From Vitis vinifera (lineage: Eukaryota; Streptophyta; Magnoliopsida; Vitales; Vitaceae): a stretch of 64,000 bases of DNA. The stretch is taken from NCBI RefSeq assembly GCF_030704535.1, contig NC_081820.1:439001-503000 (forward strand), given 5' to 3'. Position numbers and translations under genes: made by a program. The notes beneath the pieces were generated by a model. It did not search any database and was not told where the DNA came from. It saw only the letters and a list, made by a program, of their open reading frames with translations. Shown here piece after piece: positions 38,151 to 50,198 of the stretch; the first letter of the stretch is position 1, and each line of letters begins with the position of its first letter.

Positions 38151-40800
38151 AAATAAAACTAACTTGGTAACTAGAATATTTTTATTTCTATAATTGCTCC
38201 TTCAACAACTCACGTCAATACTCCCCCTCAAGTTGCTGCATAGATATCATCAATGCCCAATTTGTCAAGTGAGTTGTGAAATATTTTGCTAGAGACAACC
38301 TTTGTAAGAATATTTGCTAGTTGATCTTCTAACTTCACAAAAGGAAACTAAATGACCTTGTCTTCGAGCTTCTGCTTGATGAAATGCCAATCCACTTCAA
38401 CATGTTTGGTGTGGTCATGTTGAACTAGGTTGTGCGCGATTGTTATGGCTGCCTTATTATCACAAAACAGGTTCATTGTATCCTAAGATGAACACTCAAT
38501 TTCCTCCAATAATCTTTTTAACCAAAGTAGCTCACACAATCCTTTAGCCATGCCTCTAAACTCAACCTCTACACTAGATAAAGCAACTACATTCTGTTTT
38601 TTACTCCTCTAAGTGACCAGATTGCCTCCCACAAATGTGAAGTAGCCCGATGTAGATTTTCTGTTAGTAATGTTCCTTGTCCAGTTTGCGTTCGTATAGC
38701 CGTCAATGTGCAGATGTTGGTTTTTTGTGAACATCAGTCCTCTTCCTGGAGAAGACTTCAAGTACCGTAAAATACAAATCACTGCACTCATATGATATTC
38801 ACTAGGACAATGCATGAATTGACTCACCAAGCTCATCGCATAAGCAATATCAGGCCGTGTGTGAGATAAGTATATCAGCTTTCCCACAAGGCGTTGATAC
38901 CTTTCTTTATTGGTAGGGGTCTAGTTAGGAAATTCTCCCAAGCCATGGTTTTGAACAACTGGTGTATCAGCAGGTCTACAATCAAGCATTCCTATTTCAG
39001 ACAACAAGTCAAGCACGTACTTCATTTGGGATAGAAATATGCCTCTTTTTGATCGAGCTACTTCAATCCCCAAAAAATACTTCAACCCTCCAAGATTTTT
39101 CATCTCAAATTCAGTTGCTAAATGCTCTTGTAATTTAGAGATTTCTTCCTCGTCATTTATTGTAATTATCATATCATCAACATAGATTATTAGAGTTGTT
39201 ACCTTCCCCCGTTGGTGCTTCAAGAAGAGAGTATGATCTGAATTACTTTGCTTGAAACGGTGCTTTCTCATGGCAAGGCTAAATCATCCAAACCATGCTC
39301 TAGGAGACTGTTTCAATCCGTATAATGCCTTTTGTAACTTGCAAACTACCTTCCCTTGTGTCGAAGAAACAAAACCCAATGGAATGTCCATGTACACCTC
39401 CTCTTCAAGATCCCCATGGAGAAAGGCATTTTTGACGTCAAATTGGTGCAACGGCCAGTCCAAGTTTGCAGCAAGAGAGATTAGTACTCTCACAGTATTT
39501 AATTTTGCTACAAGTGAGAAAGTTTATTGATAATCTACCCCATATGTCTGAGTATATCCCTTTGTAACGAGCCTTGCTTTATATCTTTCAACTGATCCAT
39601 CTGCTTTGTGTTTGACAGAGAACACCCATCGACATCCCACAGTTTTCTTCCCCTTAGGCAATGGCACAAGCACCCAAGTATCATTTTTCTGTAATGCTTT
39701 CATCTCTTCCTCTATTGCTTGGATCCATTTGGGATTATTCATGGCTTCACTCACTGTATCAAGAACACCATCTGCAGATAATTTATGAACCAATACCTTG
39801 AGAGGTTCAGACAATTTTTGAGTTGAGATATGGTTGGCAATTGGGTACTTTGACTTGCTCATTCCATGATCGGGTGAACAACGGTTTGGTGGTTGCTCGC
39901 GGTTATGCCTGAAAGATAGTTTATAGCCATCAGAAATATTGTGAGGAGAGTTTAGAACTTGTACCTCAGGAATATTCTTAGGAGATTGATCTGATTGTGG
40001 TACTGTCAAGTCATGGAAGGGCTATTCACTTTCAATTTCCGTAACTTCTCCATTTTGATATACTCTTGATGGTTGTTGTTCGATCTCTGCTTCGACATGC
40101 TCAACATTTTCAACTTCTCCTCTTTGATCTATCAGTATTGCCATTGGTTCTCTTGGCTGAACCTCCCCTATATCATTTGAATTTTCTTCGAAGCCTGGCC
40201 AATTTTCCCAATTCTGCTCTTCACTCATCATCTCCCCCTGAAGAGAGGAGCGGGAAGATTGAGATGTGAAGAAATTCTCTTATTCAATAGAGGTGACATC
40301 CATGGTGGTATAGAGTCACCTTGTAGCTGGATCGTAACATCGGTATCCTTTCTTGTGAGCTGCATAGCCAAGAAAAACACAACGGACAGCACATGGATCA
40401 AGCTTTGTTCGTTGATTCTTATGTATATGAACATATGTAACACAACCAAACTTTCTTGGATGAAGCATTAGAACTGATGGTAACGTCACATATTGTGCGA
40501 GAACTTGAAGAGGGGTTTTGTAGTGCAAAACTCATGATGGCAGTTGGTTCATTAAGTATACAGCAATCATTACTGCATTTGGCCAAAATCGTTTAGGGAC
40601 ATAAGCAGCAGTCAAGAGAGCTTGAGTGATTTCCAAGATGTGTCTATTCTTGCGCTCTGCAACACCGTTCTGTTGTGGTGTTTAAGAACAAAATGCCTCA
40701 TGATGCAAACCATGTTCCTAAAAGTATCTGTGAAATTGTGCATTATCATATTCCCCACCATTATCAAATCGAAGAATTTGAAGTTTAGCATAAAATTGTG
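38151..40800 (-). mobile_element. Ty1/copia retrotransposon fragment, decayed pol plus start of 3' LTR
   Basis: The minus strand reads, in Copia order, an integrase core piece (RFDNGGEY...QQNGVAERKN, about 40790-40560, with stops), integrase C-terminal region (40528-40228), the linker and reverse transcriptase start (40009-39524, ending KGYTQTYGVDY), RT core ([20 protein letters not shown], 39493-39284), the YVDD catalytic box (39271-38921) and RNase H (38887-38609). A polypurine tract lies at about 38230-38221, then the first 70 bases of a 3' LTR, which stop at the CACTA end at 38150. Gag, protease and the 5' LTR are missing. Several frame breaks show it is inactive. Confidence 0.85.
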
Positions 40801-41721
40801 AAATAATACACAAAATAAATAACAAGAGAATTATGCAAAATGATTTATTGAACTAAATAAAAAATATTTAAAAAATAGTTTTCAAGAAATCTTAAAGGAT
40901 TTTATTAAAAACAATTTTGAATGAGTGATTTCAATTTATTTATTTACAAAATATGTTCTTCAAGTGATTTGATTCAATTTCATTTGTATTTAATTTTTCA
41001 GAAAAGTTATTTACACTTATTATATCAAAAGAATTTATTACAAAATTTCAATTCTAGTACAAAAACTATTTTTACTTGTTTTTACAAAAAAACTGAATGA
41101 ATTTTTATAATTTTATTTACAAAAGTATTTCAATTTGTTTTCATTTAAGAAAAAGTTACTATACAAATTATTAAAAAAAAAAACTTTATTTGTAAAAGAA
41201 TTTTTAATTAAAAATTAATTTTTGGGACAACTTTATTTACAAAAAAAAAAAATTGGACAAGTTTTATTACACAAAGAAATTTTTGGGAAAATTATTATTA
41301 AAAATAATTTTTCAAATTCTATTTTTTTTGGATTTTATTAAAATATTTTTTAAAATTTTTATTAATAAAAAACTTTCTTTTATTAAGAAGAACATTTTAA
41401 AATTATTTTCTTATTAAAAAAATTTTACTAAATTATTCCTCTTATTTAAAAAAAAAAATCTAGTTTGTTCGATATCTAATTCTGTATACAACAAGTAAAT
41501 ATATATAAATAAATATTTACAGAAACTAATAAAAATAAAACCAAATAAAAGTGAGAAATAAAACGTGTACCCAAACAAACTTACAACAAGTTCAATGTCT
41601 TCTTACAGCTTTTCGAGCCTCACTTTCTTCCATGAAATTTCGTGTTTTACGTGTCATAAATTCGTACTCATCCAACAAGATAGTAGAATATGCCTATGTA
41701 AAAACAAAAATAGATCAAATG
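40801..41721. other. AT-rich sequence left of the Harbinger element
   Basis: Very AT-rich, with A and T runs. No gene seen. It may be the left part of the LTR-like repeat that continues at 42902. Confidence 0.3.
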
Positions 41722-41724
41722 TAA

Positions 41725-42898
41725 GGGCCTGTTTGTTTAGTGTTTTCAAGAACTGTTTTCTGTTCTTGAAAACAAAAAACACCAAAAACTCGTTTGGTTG
41801 ACAGGGTCGTTTTTGTTTTTGTTGTTTCCCGTGTTCTCAAAATGGCACTGTTTAGAGAACAACAAAATGTTGTTTTCCTCGTTTTTTTTACTATTTACAG
41901 AACAAAATTAAACAAAAAAAAACAACTTGTTCTCCGTGTTTTTTTTTTCTTCCCGTTCTCATCTCTTCTCCAGCACAGTCTCAGTCTTGATTCAAGGTTC
42001 GTGAAATTTAAATCCAATGGCACAATAGCAAAGAGACCCCTAAAACGGATCCAGAAAACACAGGGAGCAAAAGAACCATTTTTTTGGTTTTCCTTGGGGT
42101 TTTTGCTTGGATTTTCTCGGAAATCAAACGAGGATGAAATTTCCCGGAAATCGAATGGGGGATGGATTTTCTTGGTAATCAAACGGGGGTTGCAAAAAAA
42201 AAAATAATAATAATAACATGATTAGATTAGTACCTGCGAGGATTGAGAGTGGCAGAGGAAAATAGGGCCTTTTAGGGATTCTCTTGGCTGGAGGGCAACT
42301 TCAGAAAAGGGCTTCTTGATGCCCGATGGAGGGCAACTTCAGAAAAGGGCTTTTTGATGCCCGAGAGAGAGAGAGAAGTGGGTGGCATTTTGGATTTAGT
42401 AGAGATAAAAAAAAAAAATTAATAAATCACGAGCACAATTTTATCTCAATTTAATAGAATATGTTATACCTTTTTAAGATTAAATAAAAAAAATATTAAT
42501 AAAAATAATTTTATTATGTTTGATTTATTTTAAAAAAATATAAAAAATATTTTTATTTTTAAATTAATAAAATAAATAATTTTTTTAATTTAAATGAACT
42601 ATATATCTAAAAATTATTTATAAATTTATAATGTAAAATTACTTGAAGAAAATATTTTATTAATTAGAAAAGAAAAAAAAAACATCTTTCAAACGTGTTT
42701 TTTATTTTATTTGTTTAAATTTTTTATTTTATTAACTCAACCAAACATGTTTTTTTGTTTTTGAGAACAAAAACTGTTTTTTAAAATTCAGTTCCCAAAC
42801 ACAATTTTTTTTTTAAAAACATCAAAAACTGTTCTTAAAAACTATTCTCAAAAACTGTTTTCCAGAACAGTTTTCAAAAACAGCAACCAAACAGGCCC
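41725..42898. mobile_element. PIF/Harbinger-like non-autonomous element with TAA target duplication
   Basis: The left end reads GGGCCTGTTTG and the right end CAAACAGGCCC, an inverted pair that extends as imperfect similarity (GTTTTCAAGAACTG-type sequence). Both are flanked by TAA (41722-41724 and 42899-42901), the usual target duplication of PIF/Harbinger elements. At about 1.17 kb it is larger than most MITEs and has no transposase. Its interior carries a 38-base tandem duplication (42289-42364) and a short unexplained GC-richer segment (about 41960-42180), possibly captured. Confidence 0.75.
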
Positions 42899-42901
42899 TA
42901 A

Positions 42902-43302
42902 ATATCAAGATATGTACAAAATCTCAAACAAATATTCAAAACCCAAATTCAAACTTCAAATTAGTCCAATAAATTTCGTTAATTAAAAATGGGCTCAAAT
43001 TAGCAAATATAACTCAACATAAATACCCTCATGCCAATAGTCATAGTGCAAAATTTCCCAATTAATTATCAAAATACAAGCACAATTAGTCAAGTCCAAA
43101 TACAATAAATCAAAATAAATCCAATTAGGCCTAAATTTAATATCTCATATTTTAAAACCTAATTTAATAAACAAACCTAAATTCACAACCAAAATTAAGC
43201 CTAATCTTTGCTAACCCAATTTACAATTAAAACCAAATTCAATTTAATAAATAAATAATTAAATAAATTAAACCTAAAATCACAAACCATCACTGCACCA
43301 AA

Positions 43303-43341
<39 letters not shown>

Positions 43342-43975
43342 TAGGTATGATGGGAAAGTGAGAAAATGAGAAAATGAGAGAAAATAGGAAGGGGTCGTGG
43401 GTCAGCAGCAACGACTATTGGCCGCGGTGAGAGATTGATGGGTTTTTGGGAAATAAAAATAGAAAATAAAAAAAAATAAAAGTAAAAAGAGGAAGGAAAT
43501 AAAGAGGGCGTGTGGCAGTGTCAAGAGGAAGAAGAGGGAGTGGAGACAGAGAAAAACGGAAGAAAAAAATATATGGGGTCGACTGGTGTGTGTTGGAAGT
43601 GGGTGTTCCAAGGGAGAAAAAAAAAAAAAAATAGGGGTCGTCTGTGTCTCTCTACCAGTGGGTGGAGTGTGTCATGGGAAGAAGAGAAGAGGGGTATGGG
43701 TCTCAGATAGGGTATGGGCATGAGAGAGAAAGAGTGTGTGGGGTGGTTGGGGAATGTAGGAAGAGAGATGAGAGAGAAAAGAAAGAAAAATGAAATATAA
43801 TATAATATACTAATAATAATAATAAAATAACATACAAAATAATAAAAACCAATAATTAGATGGTGAGTGAACAAAAAATATAAAACATAATCGAGATTTA
43901 AAAACTAAGAATAAAATTAAGCTAAAAATTAATGTAAAGATAAAATTAGGACAAATTTTGGGGTCTATACATATG
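42902..43975 (-). repeat. LTR-like repeat, related to the one ending at 35203
   Basis: The right edge, read on the minus strand, is TATAGACCCCAAAATTTGTC, close to the edge of the 32.4-35.2 kb segment. The interior has the same style of short degenerate motifs and a purine-rich stretch. An AAT microsatellite lies at 43302-43337. No gene seen. Confidence 0.4.
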
Positions 43976-44106
43976 AATGATATTAAAAAATACTTGTTAA
44001 GAAACTTATAATACTGATTTTTATACTTTCACTAATCTATTTTATTTTATTTTAAATGAACTTTAATATAATCATTATCAATATATATTTACAAACAAGA
44101 ACTTGC

Positions 44107-44323
44107 ATGGTTTTAAAAACCGACCTGATCTAACCGGTTCGACCGTCGGTCGGTCACGGTTTCGATCCAGTCAATTCGACCAGCAATAGGTTGAATCGGA
44201 ATCAGACCAATTGAATTGACGGTTTGACTGACGAACCAAACGAACCGACCAGTTCCATCTGAACCGGACAAACTGATCGGTTCCATCAGAATAGGATGAA
44301 TCGATCGGTTCTATCCGAACTGG

Positions 44324-44365
<42 letters not shown>

Positions 44366-45074
44366 AGAAAAACAAGGGATTGAAGAGAACCTAGCGGCAA
44401 CAGCGGTTTGTAAACTGCCTATTCCAGGTAGTCGTCTCATCCTCGATTGTAATCGATTCGATCTCGGAAGCGTCGATGAAGAAGCCCAACTTCACCATTC
44501 ACAGAATACAACTTCAGCTTGTCTGCAGTGCGTTTGGGAAAGGAAAAAGACGTCATCCCAATCCGTATACGAAGTAATTATTCACTTTCTTTAAAACTTT
44601 TACTCGATAATAATTTATTTATTAGTCTTCACACAGGATGGGAGATTGGGAGCTCAAATTGACAAAGTAAAAAATACATTTTATATGGATTTACATGGAT
44701 AGTATGAAATTTGATTTAATGCATTTTATATGAATTTATATGGATGGTATGAGATAGGATTTATTGATAAAATTGAAAACATTACAATTTTAAATAAATT
44801 TCTAATTTTAAAATAATTTTTTTATTTAAATTTTAAATTTTAAATTAAAATTATGATTTTAATTTAAAATTCTAATTCGAAACTAATTTTATGATTTATA
44901 AATAAAATTTTAATTTTTAAATAATATATAAATTATTATTTTTATAATTATTTTAAATTTTAATAATTTATAAATTGTATATTTTGGATGTCATTAGTTC
45001 GATCGCGGTTCGACCAATAAACCATGAATTGGTAACTTTTCCGATTCAATGATCGATTCGATTTTGAAAACATT
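44107..45074. mobile_element. Non-autonomous DNA element with inverted ends (TGGTTTTAAAAACC type)
   Basis: The left end is TGGTTTTAAAAACCGACC followed by a run rich in CGGTTCGACC-like words. The right end on the minus strand is TGTTTTCAAAATCGAATCG, an imperfect inverted match. No clear target duplication was found. The interior has an AT microsatellite (44327-44362) and a short GC-richer block (about 44390-44560) that looks genic but has no clear frame. The superfamily is uncertain (hAT or Mutator). Confidence 0.5.
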
Positions 45075-46190
45075 ATTTGATTGTGCAACATAATAGCCTT
45101 TTTTTTGTAATCATTTCTTTTTAAATATTGGCCTTTTTAGGGGATATGATCCTCCTTTAATGGAATAAAAAATTTCACATTTACTTTTTCATCCATTACG
45201 ACATTCCGAATACTCTTATGGCAACGAATTTATTAGTACGAAACATTTTCCCTTTTAATTGAAATTCGTTGTTGTCATGAAAATAAATCATTCTTATCTT
45301 AATTTATACATTTAGTTTGTTTGCTAAAGGAGGATCCATTTTTCTTTTGGGAATATGAGTTGAAGCAATATCAAAATATTTTTGATGGAACATTTTTCAT
45401 AATTTCTAAGGATTGCAATTATAGCTTTGATTTTCTTCAACTCTGGAATAGAGTATAGATAGAATAAAATCCCGCCGAGGAATAAAATATAAATCATATG
45501 CCTTTAATTCCTTAAGACGGGTTTAATTGACTAGACTGGATATGTATATTATAAAATACTATTTTTGAATATTATCCCTAGAATATCATATAATTACTGA
45601 TTTATGTAAGGGGCAAAAATGGAATACAAAGCATAATCCATCCAATGTACCTTTTTTTCACCTGAGAAAGATTTATCATATTTGGTATTATTTGGGGTCT
45701 CTCCATATTTTTCAAATATATATAGTTTTCTCTATTTTAGTAATATAATAATAATTAAAATATCTAAAATTCGGAAAGTAATATTACCCATATATCACCT
45801 AAATGAGTTTTTTTTAAGTATTTTATTTACATTTTTTTACCTTCCCCTTATGTTAAAACTGGAAAACCATGAATTTGTTCTATAACAAGATAATTTAATG
45901 CATTGCCTCAACCCAAATTTGAACAAAATTTTAAAAAATTTCCCTCAAAATTATACCCTTTACCATTTATAGTTTAGCCAATCCTTTTCTGTAAATGGAA
46001 TAATTTAGGCAAAAAAAAAAAAAGGAAAAATAATATAGGAAATTATTTGGAATATATGGGCAAATATAAATTTATAAAGATGGAAACATACCATAAATAA
46101 AAATTTTATTTATTCTAATAAGATTTTTATGTCAATATGATCGGGAAAACCCTAATCAGATGTTTATCTAGATGGTATATATGCCATATA
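45075..46190. other. Intergenic, upstream of P450 gene 3
   Basis: AT-rich. No gene seen. Confidence 0.3.
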
Positions 46191-46213
46191 TGTATATATA
46201 TATAGCTATATAT
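46191..46213 (+). promoter_or_regulatory. TATA-rich stretch upstream of P450 gene 3
   Basis: A run of TATA repeats ends about 43 bases before the ATG at 46256. It is a candidate core promoter with a short leader. AT-rich flanks make chance matches likely. Confidence 0.35.
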
Positions 46214-46255
46214 GATTTTCCGCACCTCTGCAGAAGACCATTCTGATTTTAGGAT

Positions 46256-47785
46256 ATGGAGAAGTGGTTCTTCATCATCGTCTCCCTCTGTGTTGCGGCT
46301 CTTCTCAAGGCTCTCTATGATCTTGTCTTCCCAAGAAACAGGCTCCCTCCGGGACCCATTACAGTTCCATTCATTGGAAACTTTCTATGGCTTCGGAAAT
46401 CATTCTCAGAACTCGAATCCGTCCTTCCAGATCTACACGCTAAGTATGGCCCCATCATCACCCTCCGAATGGGCTCTCGCCCGACCATCTTCATCTCCAC
46501 CAAATCTCTTGTCCACCAAGCCCTAGTCCAGAACGGCGCGGTCTTCGCCGACCGCCCTCCCGCACCGCTCACCCACAGAGTTATCAGTTGCAACCAGCAG
46601 AACATCAGCGCCGGGGTCTATGGCCCGAACTGGCGCCTCTTTCGCCGCAACCTTACCTACGAAATCCTCAGTCCCTTGCGCGTCAAATCGTATTCTCGCG
46701 CACGCAAGTGGGTCTTGGACATTCTCCTCTCTCGCCTTCAAAACCATTCCGGACCCATCCCTGTGTTTGATCACTTCGGATACGCCATGTTTTGCTTACT
46801 GGTTCTTATGTGCTTCGGGGACAAGCTTGGAGAGAAGCAGATTCAAGAGATTGAAGTGGTTGAGAGGAAAGTTTTGTTCAGCTATGCTCGCTTCAATTCG
46901 CTTAATTTCTGGGGTAGATTGGGGAAAATTTTGTTCAAAAAGCGTTGGGAGGAGTTGCTACAGCTTCGCAAGGATCAGGAGGCCGTACTGATTCCCCTCA
47001 TCAAAGCCAGACAACAGCTAAAGCAAGAAATGCAAGGAAAACAAGGGCAATCAGAGGACTATGTCTTGTCGTATGCTGACACTTTGCTAGACCTGCAACT
47101 GCCGGAAGAGAACCGGAAGCTTACCTATGGAGAGATAGTTAGTTTGTGCTCGGAGTTTCTCAACGCTGCAACTCATTCGACAAGCACTACAGTGCAGTGG
47201 ATTATGGCGAATCTGGTGAAATACCCGCATATTCAAGCCAAGGTGTATGAAGAGATTAGTGGGGTTGTGAAGGATGGAGCGGAAATGGTAAGGGAGGAAG
47301 ATTTGCAGAAGATGCCATACTTAAAGGCCGTGATTTTGGAAGGTCTGAGGCGTCATCCTCCAGGACACTTTGTGCTGCCTCATTCAGTGACCCAAGATAC
47401 AGTCTTGGACGGTTACCTCATACCCAAAAATGCTACTGTGAATTTCAGGGTTATGGAGATCAGTCTAGACCCAAAAATATGGGAAGATCCAAAAGAGTTC
47501 AGGCCCGAGAGGTTCTTGAGCAGTAATGGTGGGGGAGAGAGAGAAGAAGCATTTGATATAACTGGGACTAGGGAGATTAAGATGATGCCATTTGGTGCAG
47601 GACGAAGGGTTTGCCCTGGGTATAATTTAGGGTTGCTGCATTTGGAGTATTATGTGGCCAATTTGGTATGGAAATTTGAATGGAAGGCTGTGGAAGGAGA
47701 TGATATTGATCTATCAGAGAAGGAAGAGTTTGCAATAATGATGAAGAGCCCATTGCAGGCTCTCATATCTCCAAGGTTAAAATAA
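46256..47785 (+). CDS. Cytochrome P450, CYP89A-like (gene 3; AATHST variant)
   Basis: An intronless P450 of 509 residues starting MEKW. It has an anchor at about 4-21, PPGP at 31-34, WRLFRRNL near 126-133, the I-helix motif AATHST at 304-309, EGLR at 362-365, PERF at 417-420 and the heme cysteine at 453. The I-helix motif is the most altered of the cluster: the second residue is Ala, His307 replaces the acid and Ser308 replaces the conserved Thr. The heme loop, ExxR and PERF are intact and the reading frame is unbroken, so decay alone does not explain the change. A TATA-rich stretch lies at about 46191-46213, a plausible distance from the ATG. It precedes the two three-member P450 modules further right. 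The family call is firm and the substrate unknown; a non-classical activity is possible. Confidence 0.93.
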   Translation: MEKWFFIIVSLCVAALLKALYDLVFPRNRLPPGPITVPFIGNFLWLRKSFSELESVLPDLHAKYGPIITLRMGSRPTIFISTKSLVHQALVQNGAVFADRPPAPLTHRVISCNQQNISAGVYGPNWRLFRRNLTYEILSPLRVKSYSRARKWVLDILLSRLQNHSGPIPVFDHFGYAMFCLLVLMCFGDKLGEKQIQEIEVVERKVLFSYARFNSLNFWGRLGKILFKKRWEELLQLRKDQEAVLIPLIKARQQLKQEMQGKQGQSEDYVLSYADTLLDLQLPEENRKLTYGEIVSLCSEFLNAATHSTSTTVQWIMANLVKYPHIQAKVYEEISGVVKDGAEMVREEDLQKMPYLKAVILEGLRRHPPGHFVLPHSVTQDTVLDGYLIPKNATVNFRVMEISLDPKIWEDPKEFRPERFLSSNGGGEREEAFDITGTREIKMMPFGAGRRVCPGYNLGLLHLEYYVANLVWKFEWKAVEGDDIDLSEKEEFAIMMKSPLQALISPRLK

Positions 47786-49031
47786 GGATTGTGAAGAATC
47801 TGCACATGAGGTAAAGTTCATTAGGTTTTCTGCATGTTCATTAGGGTTTCAGTCACTCTGAACCTTACAGTTAATACATATGGTTTCTTTCATATGTTTT
47901 CAGATCGATGGGCACAAGGAGCAAGGTAACTGCAACATAAGGGATTTTATGCAATAGGATGGTTATCCTAGAATTATTCCTAATTATGTATTTGTTGATT
48001 TGAATGCTTCTATAAGTGAACGTGAATTTTTGTATTTCTATGTTCTAAAATTACCTTATGGAGGGAAAGGAAATAATGGGTACCATGGATGGACCATATA
48101 TTAAATTTGGAAAAATATGTCTTATGTTTTATTGCATTGAAATATTTCTTTTCTTGGGATTATTCTCTTTGGATATTTCCTTTATGGATAATAGTTTATT
48201 GTAATTAAGATTCTTTCCATGTTGATAATTGTTTTCTCTAATTTTTTAGCCTATTATTTCCTAAGCACCACCTTCTTCTCATATATATATGTAGGCAATT
48301 TTCATGTGTATTGCTTTTATATTTACTCTCTATATGGTATGCAAATAGTACTTATATCCAATCACAATTTCTATTAGTAAAATCATTTTTGTTTAGTTAT
48401 TTTCAATAATTGAGAAAGAAATTTTGAGCAAAAACACTCATTCCCTTTCTATATCATTTTCTCTTTTTTATTTTAACAACTCTTTTATTTAGTAATTAAA
48501 TCCTTTCAAAAGAAAAAAAAAATCTATATGAACATATACTAGTTTATAAGTTTGTAGATTTCTCATCAAAAAAACTTCAAATCATATTTTTCTAAATTAT
48601 GCTTTAATAATAAAAATTGACAAATTTCTCAGATGCACATAGCTTAAACTCATTCAAGGGTGTACTCCATCAATATGAAAATCCAGGACTTCGATGTTGC
48701 CACACTTGTGGCTAAAAAACGAAGAACTCCGTGGATCACTGAAGCGCACACTGGTTTTGAATCTACAGAATTTAACCAATCAACATGGGCACAAGGATAT
48801 TTAGGAGGCAAAAAACAACATAGGCTACTACCTTATATGTAATCTGGAATTGATGTGAAGAAAAATAGGCTACATGTCTGAAAAAATTAATGACAAGATT
48901 CGTTAGGAAAGAAAAAGAGCCCAACAACCCAATGTATCTAAATTCTAATGCAGATACATAGCAGTAGCGCAACCCTGAAGTAGAGCCTGTTCTTCTTCAT
49001 ACTAAAGACTGGATTGGATTTAAGAACTAAA
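47786..49031. other. Intergenic between P450 gene 3 and pseudogene A1
   Basis: No gene seen. The last 130 bases resemble the region before the pseudogene at 54583, so this is copied promoter sequence. Confidence 0.4.
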
Positions 49032-49613
49032 ATGGAGACATGGGTCTTCACCATCATCATCTCCCTCTGTGTTGCTGCTTTCCTCAAGTCTTTCTATGAT
49101 CTACGAACAGGCAGGGATATGTAGCAGAACAGAGAGAGAAGTCTCTGAAGGCAGAATAGAGAATGAGGGAAGGCTCTAGAGAATGAGAAAGCACAGAGAA
49201 GGAGAGAACTCTTGGGAATTTGATTTAACTGATCTTAATTATTACCTTTGAAAATATGAACACCCGTTGGGACACTTTGTGTTGCCTCATTCATTCACCC
49301 AAGATATTACCTTTGAAGGGTATGTTATACCTAAGAATGCTTCTCTCAATTCATGGTATCAGAGATGGGTTGGAACCCCAATAAATGGGAAGATCCAATG
49401 GAGTTTAAGACGATGTCGTTTGGTGCAGGAAGGAGGATATATCCTGGGCTTGGCTTAGCAATGCTGCATCTGGAGTATTTTGTGGCTAATTTGGTATGGA
49501 GTTTCGAATGGAAGGCTGCGGAGGGAGATGAAGTTGATCTATCAGAGAAGCAGGAGTTCACAATAGTGATGAAGAATCCATTGCAGGCTCACTTATCTAC
49601 AAGGTTGAAATAA
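49032..49613 (+). pseudogene. CYP89A-like P450 pseudogene (module A, member 1)
   Basis: The copy starts with an intact METW anchor (49032-49103, 24 codons, ending FYDL), then breaks into unrelated purine-rich sequence. P450 similarity resumes at about 49265 with GHFVLPHS and runs to the normal C-terminus STRLK and stop at 49613. Almost the whole middle of the protein, including the I-helix and ExxR, is gone. A frameshift lies near 49350. The PERF region is deleted, with MEFK joined directly to TMSFGAGRR. The heme cysteine codon is TAT, giving RRIYPG. Any one of these would abolish function. The sequence just upstream resembles that upstream of the pseudogene at 54583, so the two are sister copies. 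Confidence 0.9.
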
Positions 49614-50032
49614 AGTAAAAGTAGATGGCTTAAGGAGGCCACCACTGCACCAAGTCCATCAATCAATAATGGAGAACAACGACTTTTCAGGTCCATCTTA
49701 TATCATCTCGTGAACCTCGGGTTTTCTTCCTTGTAAGGAGCAGTTTTACCAAACATCCACAGAGTTACTTAAAACCTAGTACTTTATTTTTATTTTAACA
49801 AAATTATTTGACAAAATTAATTTAAAATTTATTTTAAAAGATTGAATTAACACATTTACCCTTATTAATTTTAATTATTTGTTTATTATTATTGATTTTA
49901 ACTCATTTATTTTCATTAATTTTAAACAATAAATTTATTTGTAAAACATCTATATTTAAAGTATTACAAATGCATAAAATAACTACACGATATTTATTAT
50001 AACTACATAATACATTTAAACTTATAATGTAG

Positions 50033-50198
50033 GTTTCCAAGGGTGGGCTCGAAGTCTGAGAATGATTTACCAAACCATACGAAGTTGCTGATCAGTGGAA
50101 CCCTAAGGAAGCCTTGATTTTGGGAAGATGACATGGGAAAGAGATATAAGGAGACTAGCAACACAGATGGAGATGAAGATGAAGATCCAGATCTCCAT
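50033..50198 (-). pseudogene. CYP89A-like P450 N-terminal fragment (module A, member 2, inverted)
   Basis: The minus strand from 50198 begins MEIW and matches the first 50-odd codons of the intact minus-strand gene at 58492, including the ISLSHVIFP-type anchor end and the SFSD block. A deletion of about a dozen bases removes the PPGP hinge and breaks the frame. Similarity also extends upstream of the ATG (about 50200-50450 against 58500-58850), so the fragment kept its promoter region while losing the rest of the gene. It marks the place in module A that corresponds to the intact inverted gene of module B. Confidence 0.85.

Noticed and set aside
41794-42207. 137-codon frame with a Phe-rich N-terminus
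   Set aside because: Low-complexity sequence inside the Harbinger-like element; no domain recognised.
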